Origin: Marinibaculum pumilum | Lineage (GTDB): Bacteria; Pseudomonadota; Alphaproteobacteria; Ferrovibrionales; Ferrovibrionaceae | Reading direction: 5' to 3' | Length of the DNA: 64,000 bases | Assembly: GCF_042646425.1 (NCBI RefSeq) | Contig: NZ_JBHRTR010000028.1 | Location: 248,001-312,000 of the forward strand | Part shown: positions 1 to 8,811 of the stretch, piece by piece | How positions within the stretch are numbered: the stretch's first letter is position 1 | How the letters are laid out: every line of letters begins with the position of its first letter | Notes under the pieces: model-generated | Seen by the model: only the letters and a program-made list of their open reading frames with translations | The model's database searches: none | What the model was told of the DNA's origin: nothing | Position numbers and translations under genes: made by a program

Positions 1-187
1 CGATCAGCAGGTCCCCGGCGCTGGGGCGGAAATTGCCGGAGATGATCTTCACCAGGGTCGACTTGCCGGCGCCGTTGTCGCCCATCAGGCCCAGGATCTC
101 GCCGGGCGCCAGGTGCAGCGAGATTCCCGACAGGGCCTGGATCGCGCCGAACCGTTTGGTGACGGCGCGCAGTTCGAGGACTGCCAT
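1..187 (-). CDS. Sugar ABC transporter ATP-binding protein (N-terminal part, cut by window edge)
   Basis: The gene runs leftwards off the window; only the first 62 codons are visible, starting with ATG at 187. The translation begins MAVLELRAVTKRFGAIQAL and reaches the Walker A motif GDNGAGKST (about residues 37-45) followed by LVKIISG, which is typical of the RbsA/MglA-type sugar importer ATPases. It should hydrolyse ATP at the cytoplasmic face to drive uptake. It is divergent from the sugar-binding protein at 418 and probably belongs to the same transporter, with a permease further left. The substrate cannot be told. Confidence 0.88.
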   Translation of the reverse strand, partial: MAVLELRAVTKRFGAIQALSGISLHLAPGEILGLMGDNGAGKSTLVKIISGNFRPSAGDLLI

Positions 188-307
188 CCCGGTTTCCCTC
201 CCTCCCGGTCTCATTTGCGAGTCCGGCGAAAACTTATTTTCTTCAAAATAACAATTTATTAGCCGCGAGACAACGTCATTTGCCCGCACGGGTCGCATGA
301 AGGGTGC

Positions 308-350
308 TTGACAGCACGCATGAGTCAAAAAATAATTCGTTTCGTGAATT
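308..350 (+). promoter_or_regulatory. Sigma-70-like promoter with overlapping inverted-repeat operator
   Basis: A TTGACA hexamer at 308-313 is followed after exactly 17 bases by AATAAT at 331-336. A 17-bp inverted repeat, AATTC-N7-GAATT (334-350), covers the end of the -10 region and the expected start point. This is the right place for a repressor of the binding-protein gene at 418. The surrounding 226-360 stretch is unusually AT-rich for this genome and must also hold the promoter for the leftward ATPase gene. The regulator is not known; the ROK protein at 1648 is a candidate. Confidence 0.55.
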
Positions 351-417
351 AAATAGCGTGCCGGGCAAGGCACCGACCATGCGCCGGACCGCCGAGCGAA
401 ATGGGGAGGAAACAGGA

Positions 418-1410
418 ATGGCATTCAACTGGCCGCGCGGCGTGCTTGCGCTCGCGCTTGCCATGGCGGCGGGAACCGCCATGGCCGACGACAAGAAGAC
501 CCTGGCCATCGTCGTGAAGGGCCTGGACAACCCGTTCTTCGAACAGATCAACCTGGGCTGCCAGAAATGGCAGAAGGAGAATCCGGATTCCGGCTATACC
601 TGCCTCTATACCGGCCCGGCCTCCAGCGCCGACGAGGCCGGCCAGGTGCAGGTCGTCGACGACCTGCTGACCCGCGGCGTGGGCGCGATCGCGATCTCGC
701 CGTCGAACGCGCCGGCGATGGGCAACCTGATCAAGCGACGCAACCCCGACATCCCGGTGATGACCATCGACGCCGATTTCGTCGAGGCCGATCGCGGCAT
801 GCGCACCACCTATCTGGGCACAGACAACTACCTGATGGGCGTGAAGATGGCGGAACATGCCGCCCGGCTGAAGCCCGAGGGCGGCACCGTCTGCCTGCAG
901 CTGGGCAATGTCGCCGCCGACAATATCAACGCCCGCGCCGCCGGCTTCCGCGACACGATCGCGGGCGCCAAGGGCACCGACCGGCTGACCGGCCAGGGCG
1001 GCTGGACCGAGATCGACGGCTGCCCGGTCTTCACCAACGACCAGGTCGACCTGGCCAACCAGCAGATGGCCGATACCTTCACCGCCAATCCCGACCTGGA
1101 CGCCTTCATCCTGATCGGCGGCTGGGCGCAGTTCGCGCCGCAGGCCTATGCCCAGGTCACCGACCAGGTGATGGACAAGCTGAAGAGCGGCGAACTGCTG
1201 ATCATCGCCGGCGACACCCTGCCGCCGCAGCTCGAAGCGCTGAAGGCCGGACGCAGCCATGTCCAGGTCGGCCAGCGGCCGTTCGAGATGGGCTATCGCG
1301 CGCCCACGGTCATGATCCAGCTGATCGAGGGCAAGGCGGTCGACGACCCCCTGTTCACCGGGCTCGACGAATGCACCCAGCAGAACGCCGACAGCTGCCT
1401 GGCGCAATAA
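418..1410 (+). CDS. Periplasmic sugar-binding protein of an ABC transporter (Peripla_BP_4 type)
   Basis: A 330-residue exported solute-binding protein. The start at 418 is chosen over the GTG at 304 because a GGGAGGA ribosome site sits just upstream and a clean signal peptide follows (hydrophobic residues 8-20, likely cleavage after AMA at residue 23). The mature start, TLAIVVKGLDNPFF, is the usual opening of ribose/xylose-type binding proteins. The mature protein has six cysteines, more than most of the family, which may form periplasmic disulfides. It should deliver a sugar to the ABC transporter whose ATPase begins at 187 on the other strand. Confidence 0.88.
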   Translation: MAFNWPRGVLALALAMAAGTAMADDKKTLAIVVKGLDNPFFEQINLGCQKWQKENPDSGYTCLYTGPASSADEAGQVQVVDDLLTRGVGAIAISPSNAPAMGNLIKRRNPDIPVMTIDADFVEADRGMRTTYLGTDNYLMGVKMAEHAARLKPEGGTVCLQLGNVAADNINARAAGFRDTIAGAKGTDRLTGQGGWTEIDGCPVFTNDQVDLANQQMADTFTANPDLDAFILIGGWAQFAPQAYAQVTDQVMDKLKSGELLIIAGDTLPPQLEALKAGRSHVQVGQRPFEMGYRAPTVMIQLIEGKAVDDPLFTGLDECTQQNADSCLAQ

Positions 1411-1431
1411 CGGGAGCTGCGCCGGACCGGG

Positions 1432-1470
1432 CCGGCCGGGCAGCGCCGCAAGGCGTTGCTGCCCGGCCGG
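1432..1470 (+). terminator. Strong hairpin after the sugar-binding protein gene
   Basis: A perfect 13-bp inverted repeat (1432-1444 with 1458-1470) starts 21 bases after the stop codon. It has no T-run, so it may be a weak or factor-assisted terminator, or a 3'-end stabiliser that keeps the binding-protein message abundant. Confidence 0.5.
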
Positions 1471-1647
1471 AACCGCCGGCCCGCCGGACGGACCGCACAC
1501 ATCATGCACGCCGCCACGCCATATGCCCGCCGCCGTTCGGGGGCGCTTGTCTCGAAGCGCGCAGAGGTCGGTATTCTCGGGGTCGGTATGCTCGCGGCCG
1601 GGCCGGCGCAGGCTGCCGGCAGGCGTGAACAGGCGGGAAGCGGGACC

Positions 1648-2847
1648 TTGAAGAGAGACACCAATCGGGCGCGGATCCTGCGCCTGCTGCGCCGGCACGG
1701 CGCGATGGCACGGGTGGAGCTGGGGCGGCGGACGGAGCTGAGTGCGGCCGCGATCTCCACCATCACCTCCGACCTGATCGCCGGCGGCGTGCTGGGCGAG
1801 TCGACGGGGGAGGCGCCGCCGGGCAATGTCCGCGGCCGGCCGCCGGTGAACCTGGAATTCAATCCCGGCCATGCCCGGGTGGCCGCGGCGTCGATGCGGA
1901 TGGACGTGATCGACGCGGTCATCGCCGACTTCCAGGGCAATATCCTGGTCCGCGAGCTGATCCCCTGCACCACCCGCGACCTGTCGGGGGCGGAGATCTG
2001 CGAGGCCTTTGCCGGCGCGATCGCAACGGTCGCGGCGAAGCAGCCGGGCCCGCCGCCCAGTGCGCTGGGCCTGGCGGTGCAGGGCATCGTCGATCCCGGC
2101 CGCGGGGAACAGGTGTGGAGCCCGATCCTGGGGGTCCGCAACACCGACATCGTCACCCCGCTGCAACAGGAACTGGGCATTCCGGTGGTGATGGAGAACG
2201 ACGCCGCCGCCACCGCGCTGGCCGTCGCCGCCGGCGACGAGCGCCTGCAGCAGGGCCTGGCGGCGGTGCTGATGATCGGCCATGGCGTCGGCATGGGCTT
2301 GTTGAGCAATGGCGGGCCGTTTCCAGGCACCCAGGGCTTCTCCTCCGAGGTCGGCCATGTGCGCCGCCAGCCGGCCGGCGCGCAATGCCGCTGCGGCCAG
2401 CGCGGCTGCATCGAGGCCTATCTGGCCGACTATGCCCTGTACCGCGACGCGCGCTCGGTCGCGAACCTGCCGATCACCAGCCACCAGCAGCCCAGCGAAG
2501 AGCAGATGGCCGGCCTTGTCGCCCGCGCCGAGGCCGGCGAGGCGGGCCTGCAGCGGCTGTTCGACGAGGCCGGCGCCAGCCTGGCCGATGCCGTGCGGGT
2601 CACCGCCTCGATCCTGGCGCCGCACCGGATCGCCATCGCCGGATCGGGCATGCGCGGCTTTCACCTGATGCAGCCGCGCTTCGAGGCGGAGCTGCGCGAG
2701 GCGCTGAACCCGTCCTACGACCCGCTGTCGCGCATCGTCATCCACCACGGCGGCACCGAACTGATCGTCGCCGGCATGGTGCAGCTGGCACTGAAACGCC
2801 TGGACGCGGAGATCCTGGCCGCCCTGTCGGCCCAGAGCAATGCATAG
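1648..2847 (+). CDS. ROK-family transcriptional regulator
   Basis: An N-terminal winged-helix domain (about residues 5-65, LKRDTNRARILRLLRR) is followed by an inactive-kinase-like ROK sugar-sensing domain. The ROK zinc motif is intact: EVGH followed by CRCGQRGCIE, and the sugar-contact segment VVMENDAAAT is present. The frame stays open upstream to 1456, but the residues before 1648 are low-complexity and unlike the family. A TTG at 1648 after GGAAGCGGGACC gives the normal 399-residue length, so that start is preferred. It probably represses the flanking sugar uptake and oxidation genes, responding to a sugar. Confidence 0.87.
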   Translation: MKRDTNRARILRLLRRHGAMARVELGRRTELSAAAISTITSDLIAGGVLGESTGEAPPGNVRGRPPVNLEFNPGHARVAAASMRMDVIDAVIADFQGNILVRELIPCTTRDLSGAEICEAFAGAIATVAAKQPGPPPSALGLAVQGIVDPGRGEQVWSPILGVRNTDIVTPLQQELGIPVVMENDAAATALAVAAGDERLQQGLAAVLMIGHGVGMGLLSNGGPFPGTQGFSSEVGHVRRQPAGAQCRCGQRGCIEAYLADYALYRDARSVANLPITSHQQPSEEQMAGLVARAEAGEAGLQRLFDEAGASLADAVRVTASILAPHRIAIAGSGMRGFHLMQPRFEAELREALNPSYDPLSRIVIHHGGTELIVAGMVQLALKRLDAEILAALSAQSNA

Positions 2848-2892
2848 AAGGGCCGGTGCGCAGCCACAGGCAACGCAAAGGGGAATATCCAG

Positions 2893-3660
2893 ATGTACGA
2901 GGATGTCGCGACCTATCCCAGCCTCGCTGCACGCAGCGTCCTGGTCACCGGCGGGGGGTCCGGCATCGGCGCAGAGATCGTCCGCAATTTCGCCCACCAG
3001 AAGGCGCGGGTCGCCTTCATCGACATCGACGAAGGTGCCTCCGTCGCCCTGGCGGACGAGGTGGCCGGCCGCGGCGGAACCGCCCGCTTCTACAATTGCG
3101 ACCTGACCGACATCGCCGCCCTGCGCGCCACCATCGACCGGGTCGCCGCGGACCAGGGCCCGGTCACCGTGCTGATCAACAACGCCGCCAACGACCAGCG
3201 CCATCCGATGGACGAGGTCACGCCTGAATACTGGGACGAACGCTTTGCGGTGAACCTGAAGCACCAGTTCTTCGCCGCCCAGGCGGTGGCGCCGGGGATG
3301 AAAGCCGCCGGCGGCGGCGCCATCGTCAACATGGGCTCCACCTCGTGGATGGTCGGGCAGGGCGGCATGCCCTGCTACACCAGCTCCAAATCGGCGGTGC
3401 TGGGGCTGACCCGTGCGCTGGCGCGCGACCTGGGGCCGGACGATATCCGCGTCGTCTCCGTCGTTCCCGGCTGGACGATGACGCAGCGGCAGATCGACAA
3501 CTGGCTGACGCCGGAGGCGGAGGCCGACCTGATGAAGGCGCAATGCCTGAAGCGGAAGCTCTATCCCCAGGACATTGCGCGGGTGGTGACCTTCTTTGCC
3601 TCCGAGGAAGCCCGCGGCTGCACCTCGCAGGCCTATGTCGTGGACGCCGGCTGGCTGTAG
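2893..3660 (+). CDS. SDR oxidoreductase resembling D-xylose 1-dehydrogenase (XylB type)
   Basis: A 255-residue classical short-chain dehydrogenase. The cofactor loop TGGGSGIG lies at residues 19-26, NNAAN follows, and the catalytic YxxxK is Y162/K166. Its start (YPSL...VLVTGGGSGIGA), the YWDER..VNL stretch, VVPGWTMT and the ending YVVDAGWL parallel the NAD-dependent D-xylose dehydrogenase of Caulobacter as I remember it. It likely oxidises an aldopentose to its lactone, the first step of a non-phosphorylating pentose route, but substrate specificity within this group varies. It sits 45 bases after the ROK gene and 75 before a sugar-binding protein, so the context supports sugar oxidation. Confidence 0.83.
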   Translation: MYEDVATYPSLAARSVLVTGGGSGIGAEIVRNFAHQKARVAFIDIDEGASVALADEVAGRGGTARFYNCDLTDIAALRATIDRVAADQGPVTVLINNAANDQRHPMDEVTPEYWDERFAVNLKHQFFAAQAVAPGMKAAGGGAIVNMGSTSWMVGQGGMPCYTSSKSAVLGLTRALARDLGPDDIRVVSVVPGWTMTQRQIDNWLTPEAEADLMKAQCLKRKLYPQDIARVVTFFASEEARGCTSQAYVVDAGWL

Positions 3661-3735
3661 CCGGCCGGCCGCGACCGACCAAGCCGCACAAGAACGGCCC
3701 GGCGGCCAACGCCCGGGCAAAAGGGAGAAACGACC

Positions 3736-4848
3736 ATGTCAGCGTATCGCAGCCTGTTCCGGGCCACGCTTCTCAGTCTGGTCCCCACCGTTCTCGCATC
3801 CGGCCTTGCCCTCGCTCCCGGTCTCGCCCGGGCCCAGTCCGGCGGCATCGACAAGGCGGTCGGCGGCTACAGCTTCCAGGAGGCGGCCAAGGAGGCACCG
3901 GGCACGAAGGACTTCCATTCGCCCGACGGCCAGCTGACCTTCGCCATCGTCACCCATACCGCCGGCAACGGCTTCTTCGACCCGGTTTATGTCGGCGCGC
4001 TCGCCGCCGGCAACATGATCGGCGCGAAGATCCTGCTGCTGGGCTCGGAATCGCCGACCGACGATCCGGCGCGCGAGATCGAGATCCTGAACCAGATCAT
4101 CCAGGACCCGACCCTTGACGGCCTGATCATGACCACGCCGCAGGTCGGCGCCTATGACGACATCGTCCGCATGGCGCAGGGCAAGGGCATCCCGGTGGCC
4201 ACCACCAATTCCTATGACGGCAGCATCGTGAACCGGAACGGCATCAGCCATACCGGACAGGACGCCTCCGCGGCCGCGATCGCCGGCGAGGCGCTGGTGG
4301 CCTGCCTGAAGGAACGCGGCGTCAGCTCGGGCACGATCCTGCTGCCCAACGACACCGCGATGGGCAATATCGAGGTGAACAACCGGGTCACCGCCGCCTA
4401 CGAGGCAATCGTCACCGCCCTGAACCGCGACGGCATGCTCGACAGGTTCAAGGTCGATGCCGGGCCGGAGAGCGTCGGCATCTCCGCCGACATGAACGAT
4501 CCGGTGAACAGCATCATCTCGCTGATCGAATCCCGCGGCGACGTGGTCGGCGCCTTCGCCGGCAACAATGTCTTCACCCCGGCATTGGCGAAGGCGGTGG
4601 CGCAGACCGGCAATACCGGCAAGATGTGCGCCTACGGTTTCGACCTGGGGCCGGCGCAGCAGGAGGCGCTGCGGGCGGGCGACCTGACCGGCGCGCTGGG
4701 GCAGCAGCCCTTCCTGCAGGGCTTCTGGCCGGTGATGCAGCTCTACCTGCAGATCGACCGCGGCATTGCCGCCGCCAACCTGGATACCCGCGCGCAGCTG
4801 GTGACGAAGGACAGCGTGGGCAACGTCGGCAAGCGCTTCGAGAACTGA
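3736..4848 (+). CDS. Periplasmic sugar-binding protein of the fused-permease ABC transporter
   Basis: A 370-residue exported binding protein. The start follows AAGGGAGAAACGACC, a good ribosome site. A signal peptide (to about residue 33, LARAQ) precedes a Peripla_BP_4-type domain with FAIVTHTAGNGFFDPVYVGA and TTPQVGAYDDIVR. It heads the operon 3736-8002 with the double permease and single ATPase, so it presumably feeds that transporter. Only two mature cysteines are present, unlike the other binding protein at 418. Given the xylose-dehydrogenase-like neighbour, a pentose or related sugar is the likely ligand; this is inference. Confidence 0.87.
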   Translation: MSAYRSLFRATLLSLVPTVLASGLALAPGLARAQSGGIDKAVGGYSFQEAAKEAPGTKDFHSPDGQLTFAIVTHTAGNGFFDPVYVGALAAGNMIGAKILLLGSESPTDDPAREIEILNQIIQDPTLDGLIMTTPQVGAYDDIVRMAQGKGIPVATTNSYDGSIVNRNGISHTGQDASAAAIAGEALVACLKERGVSSGTILLPNDTAMGNIEVNNRVTAAYEAIVTALNRDGMLDRFKVDAGPESVGISADMNDPVNSIISLIESRGDVVGAFAGNNVFTPALAKAVAQTGNTGKMCAYGFDLGPAQQEALRAGDLTGALGQQPFLQGFWPVMQLYLQIDRGIAAANLDTRAQLVTKDSVGNVGKRFEN

Positions 4849-4893
4849 GGACGCGCCGCACAAGACGGACCGCCGCGACGGTGGCGCAAACCG

Positions 4894-7242
4894 ATGATTC
4901 GTGACGGTGCCGCGGAAGGACGCCTCCCTTCCGCGGCTGCCGCCCCGACCGGCGCTCGGCCGAAGCCGGTATCACAAAAGCTTCCGGGGCAGCTGGTCGG
5001 CAGCTGGGAGGTCGGCCTGCTGGCGCTGATGGCGCTCTTGTTCCTGGCCGGCGCGATCCTCAATCCCGGCTTCTTCGGCAGCACCGACGCCCTGCACGCG
5101 CTGTTGCGCGATTCCGCCCGCTTCGCGGTGATGGCGGTCGGCATGACCTTCGTCATCGCCAACCGCGACATCGACCTCTCCGTCGGGTCGACGCTCGGCG
5201 TCACGGCGGTGATCTTCTCCACCCTGTTCGACCCGAACCATTTCGACCTGGGGGTCGGGCCGGCGATCGCGGCCGCGGTGCTGGCCGGCGCTGCGATCGG
5301 GCTGGTCAACGGGATGCTGGTCACGGTGCTGCGGGTGCCGGCCTTCATCGCCACCCTGACCATGCTGTTCGTCGGCCGCGGCCTGGTGCTGGGGCTGACC
5401 GGCGGCCGCTCGATCCTTTATCCGCTGAAGGCGGACGCCTATGACGGTTTCTTCCACCTGGGAGAGACCAATGCGCTGGGCTTCAGCAACCAGATCGCCA
5501 TCGCGCTGCTGGCGGTCGGCCTGGGCGCATTGGTGCTGGCGAAGACCCGCTGGGGCTACGAGACCCTGGCCACCGGCGGCAACGAACAGGCGGCCGCCTA
5601 TGCCGGCATTCCCACCAACTGGGTGCGGATCCGCGCCTACCTGCTGTCCTCGCTTTGCGCGACCCTGGCCGGGCTGATGACGGTGGCGCAGGACAAGGGG
5701 GTCACCTCGCAGGCCGGCCTGCTGACGGAACTGATGGTGATCGCCGCGGTGATCGTCGGCGGCGCCTCGATCCTGGGCGGCCGCGGCCGGGTGATCGGCA
5801 GCTTCCTGGGCGCGCTGCTGATCGTGCTCGTGAACAAGGTGCTGCGCGAAGGCGTGCCGATCACCCGCATCGTCGAGGTCGGCGGCCAGAAGGTCGAGGT
5901 GAAGGCCGTCTCCACCCTGCCGGCCGGCGCGGTGCCGGCCTTCATCGGCGCGCTGCTGATCCTGGCGGTGCTGATCGAACCCTATGTGATCCGCCGGCGG
6001 CTGGCCGCCCGTGCCTGGGCCTGGCTGCGCGGCCGACCGACCCCGCCGCTGCCGGATGCGGGCGGGGTGGCGCTGGCCGGCGTGCAGACCCGCGGCGGCG
6101 GCGGTGCCGGCGATACCGGCATGGCGCGGGGTGCGGTCGCCCGCTTCCTGGCGCGGCGCGACGCGCTGGCGATCATGCTGGCGCTTGGGCTCTGGCTCGC
6201 CGGCCTGGCCCTGCGGCCGGACTATTGGTGGCACCTGTCGAACAGCTTCGCGATCCTCTTGAACTATACCGAGCTGGCGATCCTGTCGGTCGGCCTGACC
6301 TACGTGATCGCCTGCGGCGATATCGACCTGTCCGTCGGCGCGGTCCTGGCGCTGGCCGGCGCGGCAGCCGCCTATTGCCTGAAGGTGCTGGGGCTCGACC
6401 CGGCGGCGGCGATGGCGGTCGGCCTGCTGGCCGGCATGGCCGCCGCCTCCATCAACGCGCTGGTGACGGTGGGCTTCGGCCTGCCGGCCTTCATCGCCAC
6501 CCTGGGCATGTTCTACATGGCCCGCGGCGCGGCGGCCTGGATCGTCTCCGGCCAGCAGCTCACCGGCTGGCCGGAGGGCTTCAACCTGGTCGGCCGCAAG
6601 GTCGGCGACATCCTCGGCCATCTGGCCCTGCCGCTGCCTGGCGGCTGGCTCGGCACTGTGGCGCAGCTGGTCAGCGTGCAGACCCTGTGGCTCGCCCTGG
6701 TCGCGCTGGCGGCCGGCATCGTGCTGGCGCGCACCGCCTTCGGCCAGAAGGTCTATGCCACCGGCGGCAACCGGCGCGCCGCCGATTATGCCGGCATCGA
6801 CACCAACCGGGTGCGGGTGCAGGCGCTGCTGCTGTCGGGCTTCTGCGCGGCGATGGCCGGCGTGATCAACGTCGCCTATTTCCGCAGCTTCAACCCGGTC
6901 GCCGGGCAGTTCCGGGAGCTGGACGCCATCGCCGCGGTGATCATCGGCGGCGGCTCGATCTTCGGCGGCTATGGCACGGTGATCGGTTCGCTCGCCGGTG
7001 CGGCGGTAATCACCCTGGTGCGGGCGATCCTGCAGCTGAACATCATCACCGCCTCCGGCGAGTCCATTGTGCTGCCGCAGCACTGGGTCAACGCGATCAT
7101 CGGCGTGATCCTGATCGTCTCGGTGCTGGCGGATATCTGGCTGCGGCGCAGCCGTATCCTGGCACGGCTGGTCATGCGCCTGGCACGGAAGTTGGCCCGC
7201 CGGCCGCCGCCGGCAGGCGCAAGGGAGGAGCCCGATGTCTGA
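4894..7242 (+). CDS. Tandem-fused sugar ABC transporter permease (two RbsC-type domains in one chain)
   Basis: This 782-residue membrane protein contains two complete BPD_transp_2 permease copies. The first spans about residues 38-360 and the second about 420-760, joined by a linker of about 60 residues rich in Gly, Ala and Arg. Each copy carries the family signature: IDLSVG at 93-98 and again at 477-482, each preceded by a (V/I)IA segment, and each has its own IGGxSI(L/F)GGxG motif. Family members are normally about 330 residues and act as dimers; here the dimer is covalent. The ATPase start overlaps its last eight bases, so the two are translationally coupled. The N-terminal 35 residues are hydrophilic and the start is uncertain. 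Confidence 0.9.
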   Translation: MIRDGAAEGRLPSAAAAPTGARPKPVSQKLPGQLVGSWEVGLLALMALLFLAGAILNPGFFGSTDALHALLRDSARFAVMAVGMTFVIANRDIDLSVGSTLGVTAVIFSTLFDPNHFDLGVGPAIAAAVLAGAAIGLVNGMLVTVLRVPAFIATLTMLFVGRGLVLGLTGGRSILYPLKADAYDGFFHLGETNALGFSNQIAIALLAVGLGALVLAKTRWGYETLATGGNEQAAAYAGIPTNWVRIRAYLLSSLCATLAGLMTVAQDKGVTSQAGLLTELMVIAAVIVGGASILGGRGRVIGSFLGALLIVLVNKVLREGVPITRIVEVGGQKVEVKAVSTLPAGAVPAFIGALLILAVLIEPYVIRRRLAARAWAWLRGRPTPPLPDAGGVALAGVQTRGGGGAGDTGMARGAVARFLARRDALAIMLALGLWLAGLALRPDYWWHLSNSFAILLNYTELAILSVGLTYVIACGDIDLSVGAVLALAGAAAAYCLKVLGLDPAAAMAVGLLAGMAAASINALVTVGFGLPAFIATLGMFYMARGAAAWIVSGQQLTGWPEGFNLVGRKVGDILGHLALPLPGGWLGTVAQLVSVQTLWLALVALAAGIVLARTAFGQKVYATGGNRRAADYAGIDTNRVRVQALLLSGFCAAMAGVINVAYFRSFNPVAGQFRELDAIAAVIIGGGSIFGGYGTVIGSLAGAAVITLVRAILQLNIITASGESIVLPQHWVNAIIGVILIVSVLADIWLRRSRILARLVMRLARKLARRPPPAGAREEPDV

Positions 7243-8002
7243 CACACCGTTCGTCCGGATGCGCGGGATCGGCAAGAGCTTCGGTGCGGTGCGCGCCCTG
7301 GCCGATGTCGACCTGGCGATCGCGCCGGGCGAGATCCTCGGCCTGGTCGGCGACAATTCCGCCGGCAAGTCGACCCTGATGAAGATCCTGACCGGCGCCT
7401 ATCACCGCGATGCGGGCGAGGTGCTGGTGGATGGCCGGCCGACCCATTTCCGCAGCGCCCAGGACAGCCGCGCGGCCGGAATCGAGATGATCTACCAGGA
7501 CTTCGCGCTGTGCGGGAATCTGGATGTCGGGCAGAACATCTTCCTCGGCCGCTGGCCGCGCCGCGGCCCGTTCGTCGACCGCCGCCGGATGTATGCCGAC
7601 GCGCAGGCCGTGCTGCAGCGGCTGAAGGTCGACGTGAACTCCGTCTTCCAGCGGGTGGAGGGGCTGTCCGGTGGCCGCCAGCAGTCGGTGGCGATCGCCC
7701 GCGCGATCTCCTTCCAGCCGCGCCTGGTGATCCTGGACGAACCGACGGCCAACCTTTCCGTCATGGCCACCGACCGGCTGCTGCAGACCATGCAGGAACT
7801 GAAGCGCCAGGGGGTGGCGCAGATCATCATCTCCCACCGGCTGACCGACATCTTCGAGGTCGGCGACCGGGTGATGGTGCTGAAGCGCGGCCGCAATGTC
7901 GGCGAGCGCCGGATCGCGGAGACCAGCGAGCAGGAGGTGCTGGAGATCATCGTCTCCGGCACACCGGAAGATGTGGCCGGGGCCGGTGCGGCGGCCGGCT
8001 GA
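7235..8002 (+). CDS. Sugar ABC transporter ATP-binding protein, single NBD
   Basis: A 255-residue ATPase with Walker A GDNSAGKST (residues 39-47), signature LSGGRQQ, Walker B LVILDEPTA and the switch histidine in IISHR. It is half the length of RbsA/XylG-type ATPases, which carry two NBDs, so it must act as a homodimer on the covalently doubled permease encoded immediately upstream (8-bp overlap). The Ser in GDNSAGKST replaces the more usual Gly and should be harmless. It powers import at the inner membrane. It ends only eight bases before the convergent IclR gene. Confidence 0.92.
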   Translation: MSDTPFVRMRGIGKSFGAVRALADVDLAIAPGEILGLVGDNSAGKSTLMKILTGAYHRDAGEVLVDGRPTHFRSAQDSRAAGIEMIYQDFALCGNLDVGQNIFLGRWPRRGPFVDRRRMYADAQAVLQRLKVDVNSVFQRVEGLSGGRQQSVAIARAISFQPRLVILDEPTANLSVMATDRLLQTMQELKRQGVAQIIISHRLTDIFEVGDRVMVLKRGRNVGERRIAETSEQEVLEIIVSGTPEDVAGAGAAAG

Positions 8003-8010
8003 GGGACGGC

Positions 8011-8799
8011 CTACAGCAGGTCGCCGAGCTGCGTGGAGGCGCGCGCCGCAGCAGCCTGCAGCGGCGCCAGGAACCGGTCTGCGAATTCCTTCACCGGCAG
8101 ATGGGCGCGCGGCCAGGCCAGGGTCATGATGCCCCAGACCCGCTCCCGCTGGCGCACCGGCACCGCGATCGCGAACAGTTCGTCGGAGCGCGGCGATTCC
8201 CCGACATAGCCGGGCAGGCGACGGCCATAGCCGCGGGCCCGGGTGGTCGCGAGTTCCGCCTCCAGGTTGGCCGGGGTCATCCGGAAGCGCGCCAGCCCCC
8301 AGCGCAGGTCGCCGCGGGTGCGCGCCTCCAGCGCTGCGACCGCCGCCGGCGGCAGGCTGGCGAGATAGCAGAGCCCGGCGGCGGAGCCGAAGATCGAGAC
8401 CCGGCGGTTGGCCTCCACCGTGAACATGTGGAACGGGCTGAGCGGCCGGGTGGAATCGACGATCCGCATCGCCACCCCTTCCGGCACGTGGATGTCGGAC
8501 GGCCAGCCCACGTCGCGGGTCAGGTCGGTGGCGGCGGCCACCACCAGGTCGATGGCGGCGGCGGCCAGCGGCGGCAGCGGGTCGCCGAGCACCGCCGGCA
8601 TCGCGATGTTGATCCGGTAGCGGCCGTCGGAGACCGTCTGCCGGACGATGCGGCGCGCCTGCAAGGTCGCCAGCAGCCGGCGGATGGTCGATTTCGGCAG
8701 GCCGGTCGCGGCATGCAGCTGCGCCAGGGTCTGCGCGCCCTCGCGCGCCAGCACCTCCATCAGGTCCAGGCCGCGGTCCAGCGAACGGACCTGTTTCAT
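8011..8799 (-). CDS. IclR-family transcriptional regulator
   Basis: A 262-residue protein with an N-terminal winged helix (about residues 4-60; SLDRGLDLMEVLAREG, then TGLPKSTIRRLL) and a C-terminal IclR effector domain (FAIAVPVRQRERVWGIMTLAW). The layout resembles the MhpR/PcaR subgroup that senses small carboxylic acids. It is convergent with the sugar transporter operon and begins 12 bases after the stop of the large exported protein gene on the same strand, so it may be read from that transcript. Its targets cannot be told from position alone. Confidence 0.87.
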   Translation of the reverse strand: MKQVRSLDRGLDLMEVLAREGAQTLAQLHAATGLPKSTIRRLLATLQARRIVRQTVSDGRYRINIAMPAVLGDPLPPLAAAAIDLVVAAATDLTRDVGWPSDIHVPEGVAMRIVDSTRPLSPFHMFTVEANRRVSIFGSAAGLCYLASLPPAAVAALEARTRGDLRWGLARFRMTPANLEAELATTRARGYGRRLPGYVGESPRSDELFAIAVPVRQRERVWGIMTLAWPRAHLPVKEFADRFLAPLQAAAARASTQLGDLL

Positions 8800-8811
8800 C
8801 GGGCCGTCCGG

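Noticed and set aside
349..3720. 1123-residue open frame on the minus strand
   Set aside because: It is the antisense of the binding protein, ROK and SDR genes. Its translation is low-complexity Arg/Gly/Ala typical of GC-rich shadow frames.
4972..7368. 798-residue minus-strand frame opposite the fused permease
   Set aside because: It is full of Gln/Arg/His with no hydrophobic or catalytic pattern; the plus-strand permease is unmistakable.
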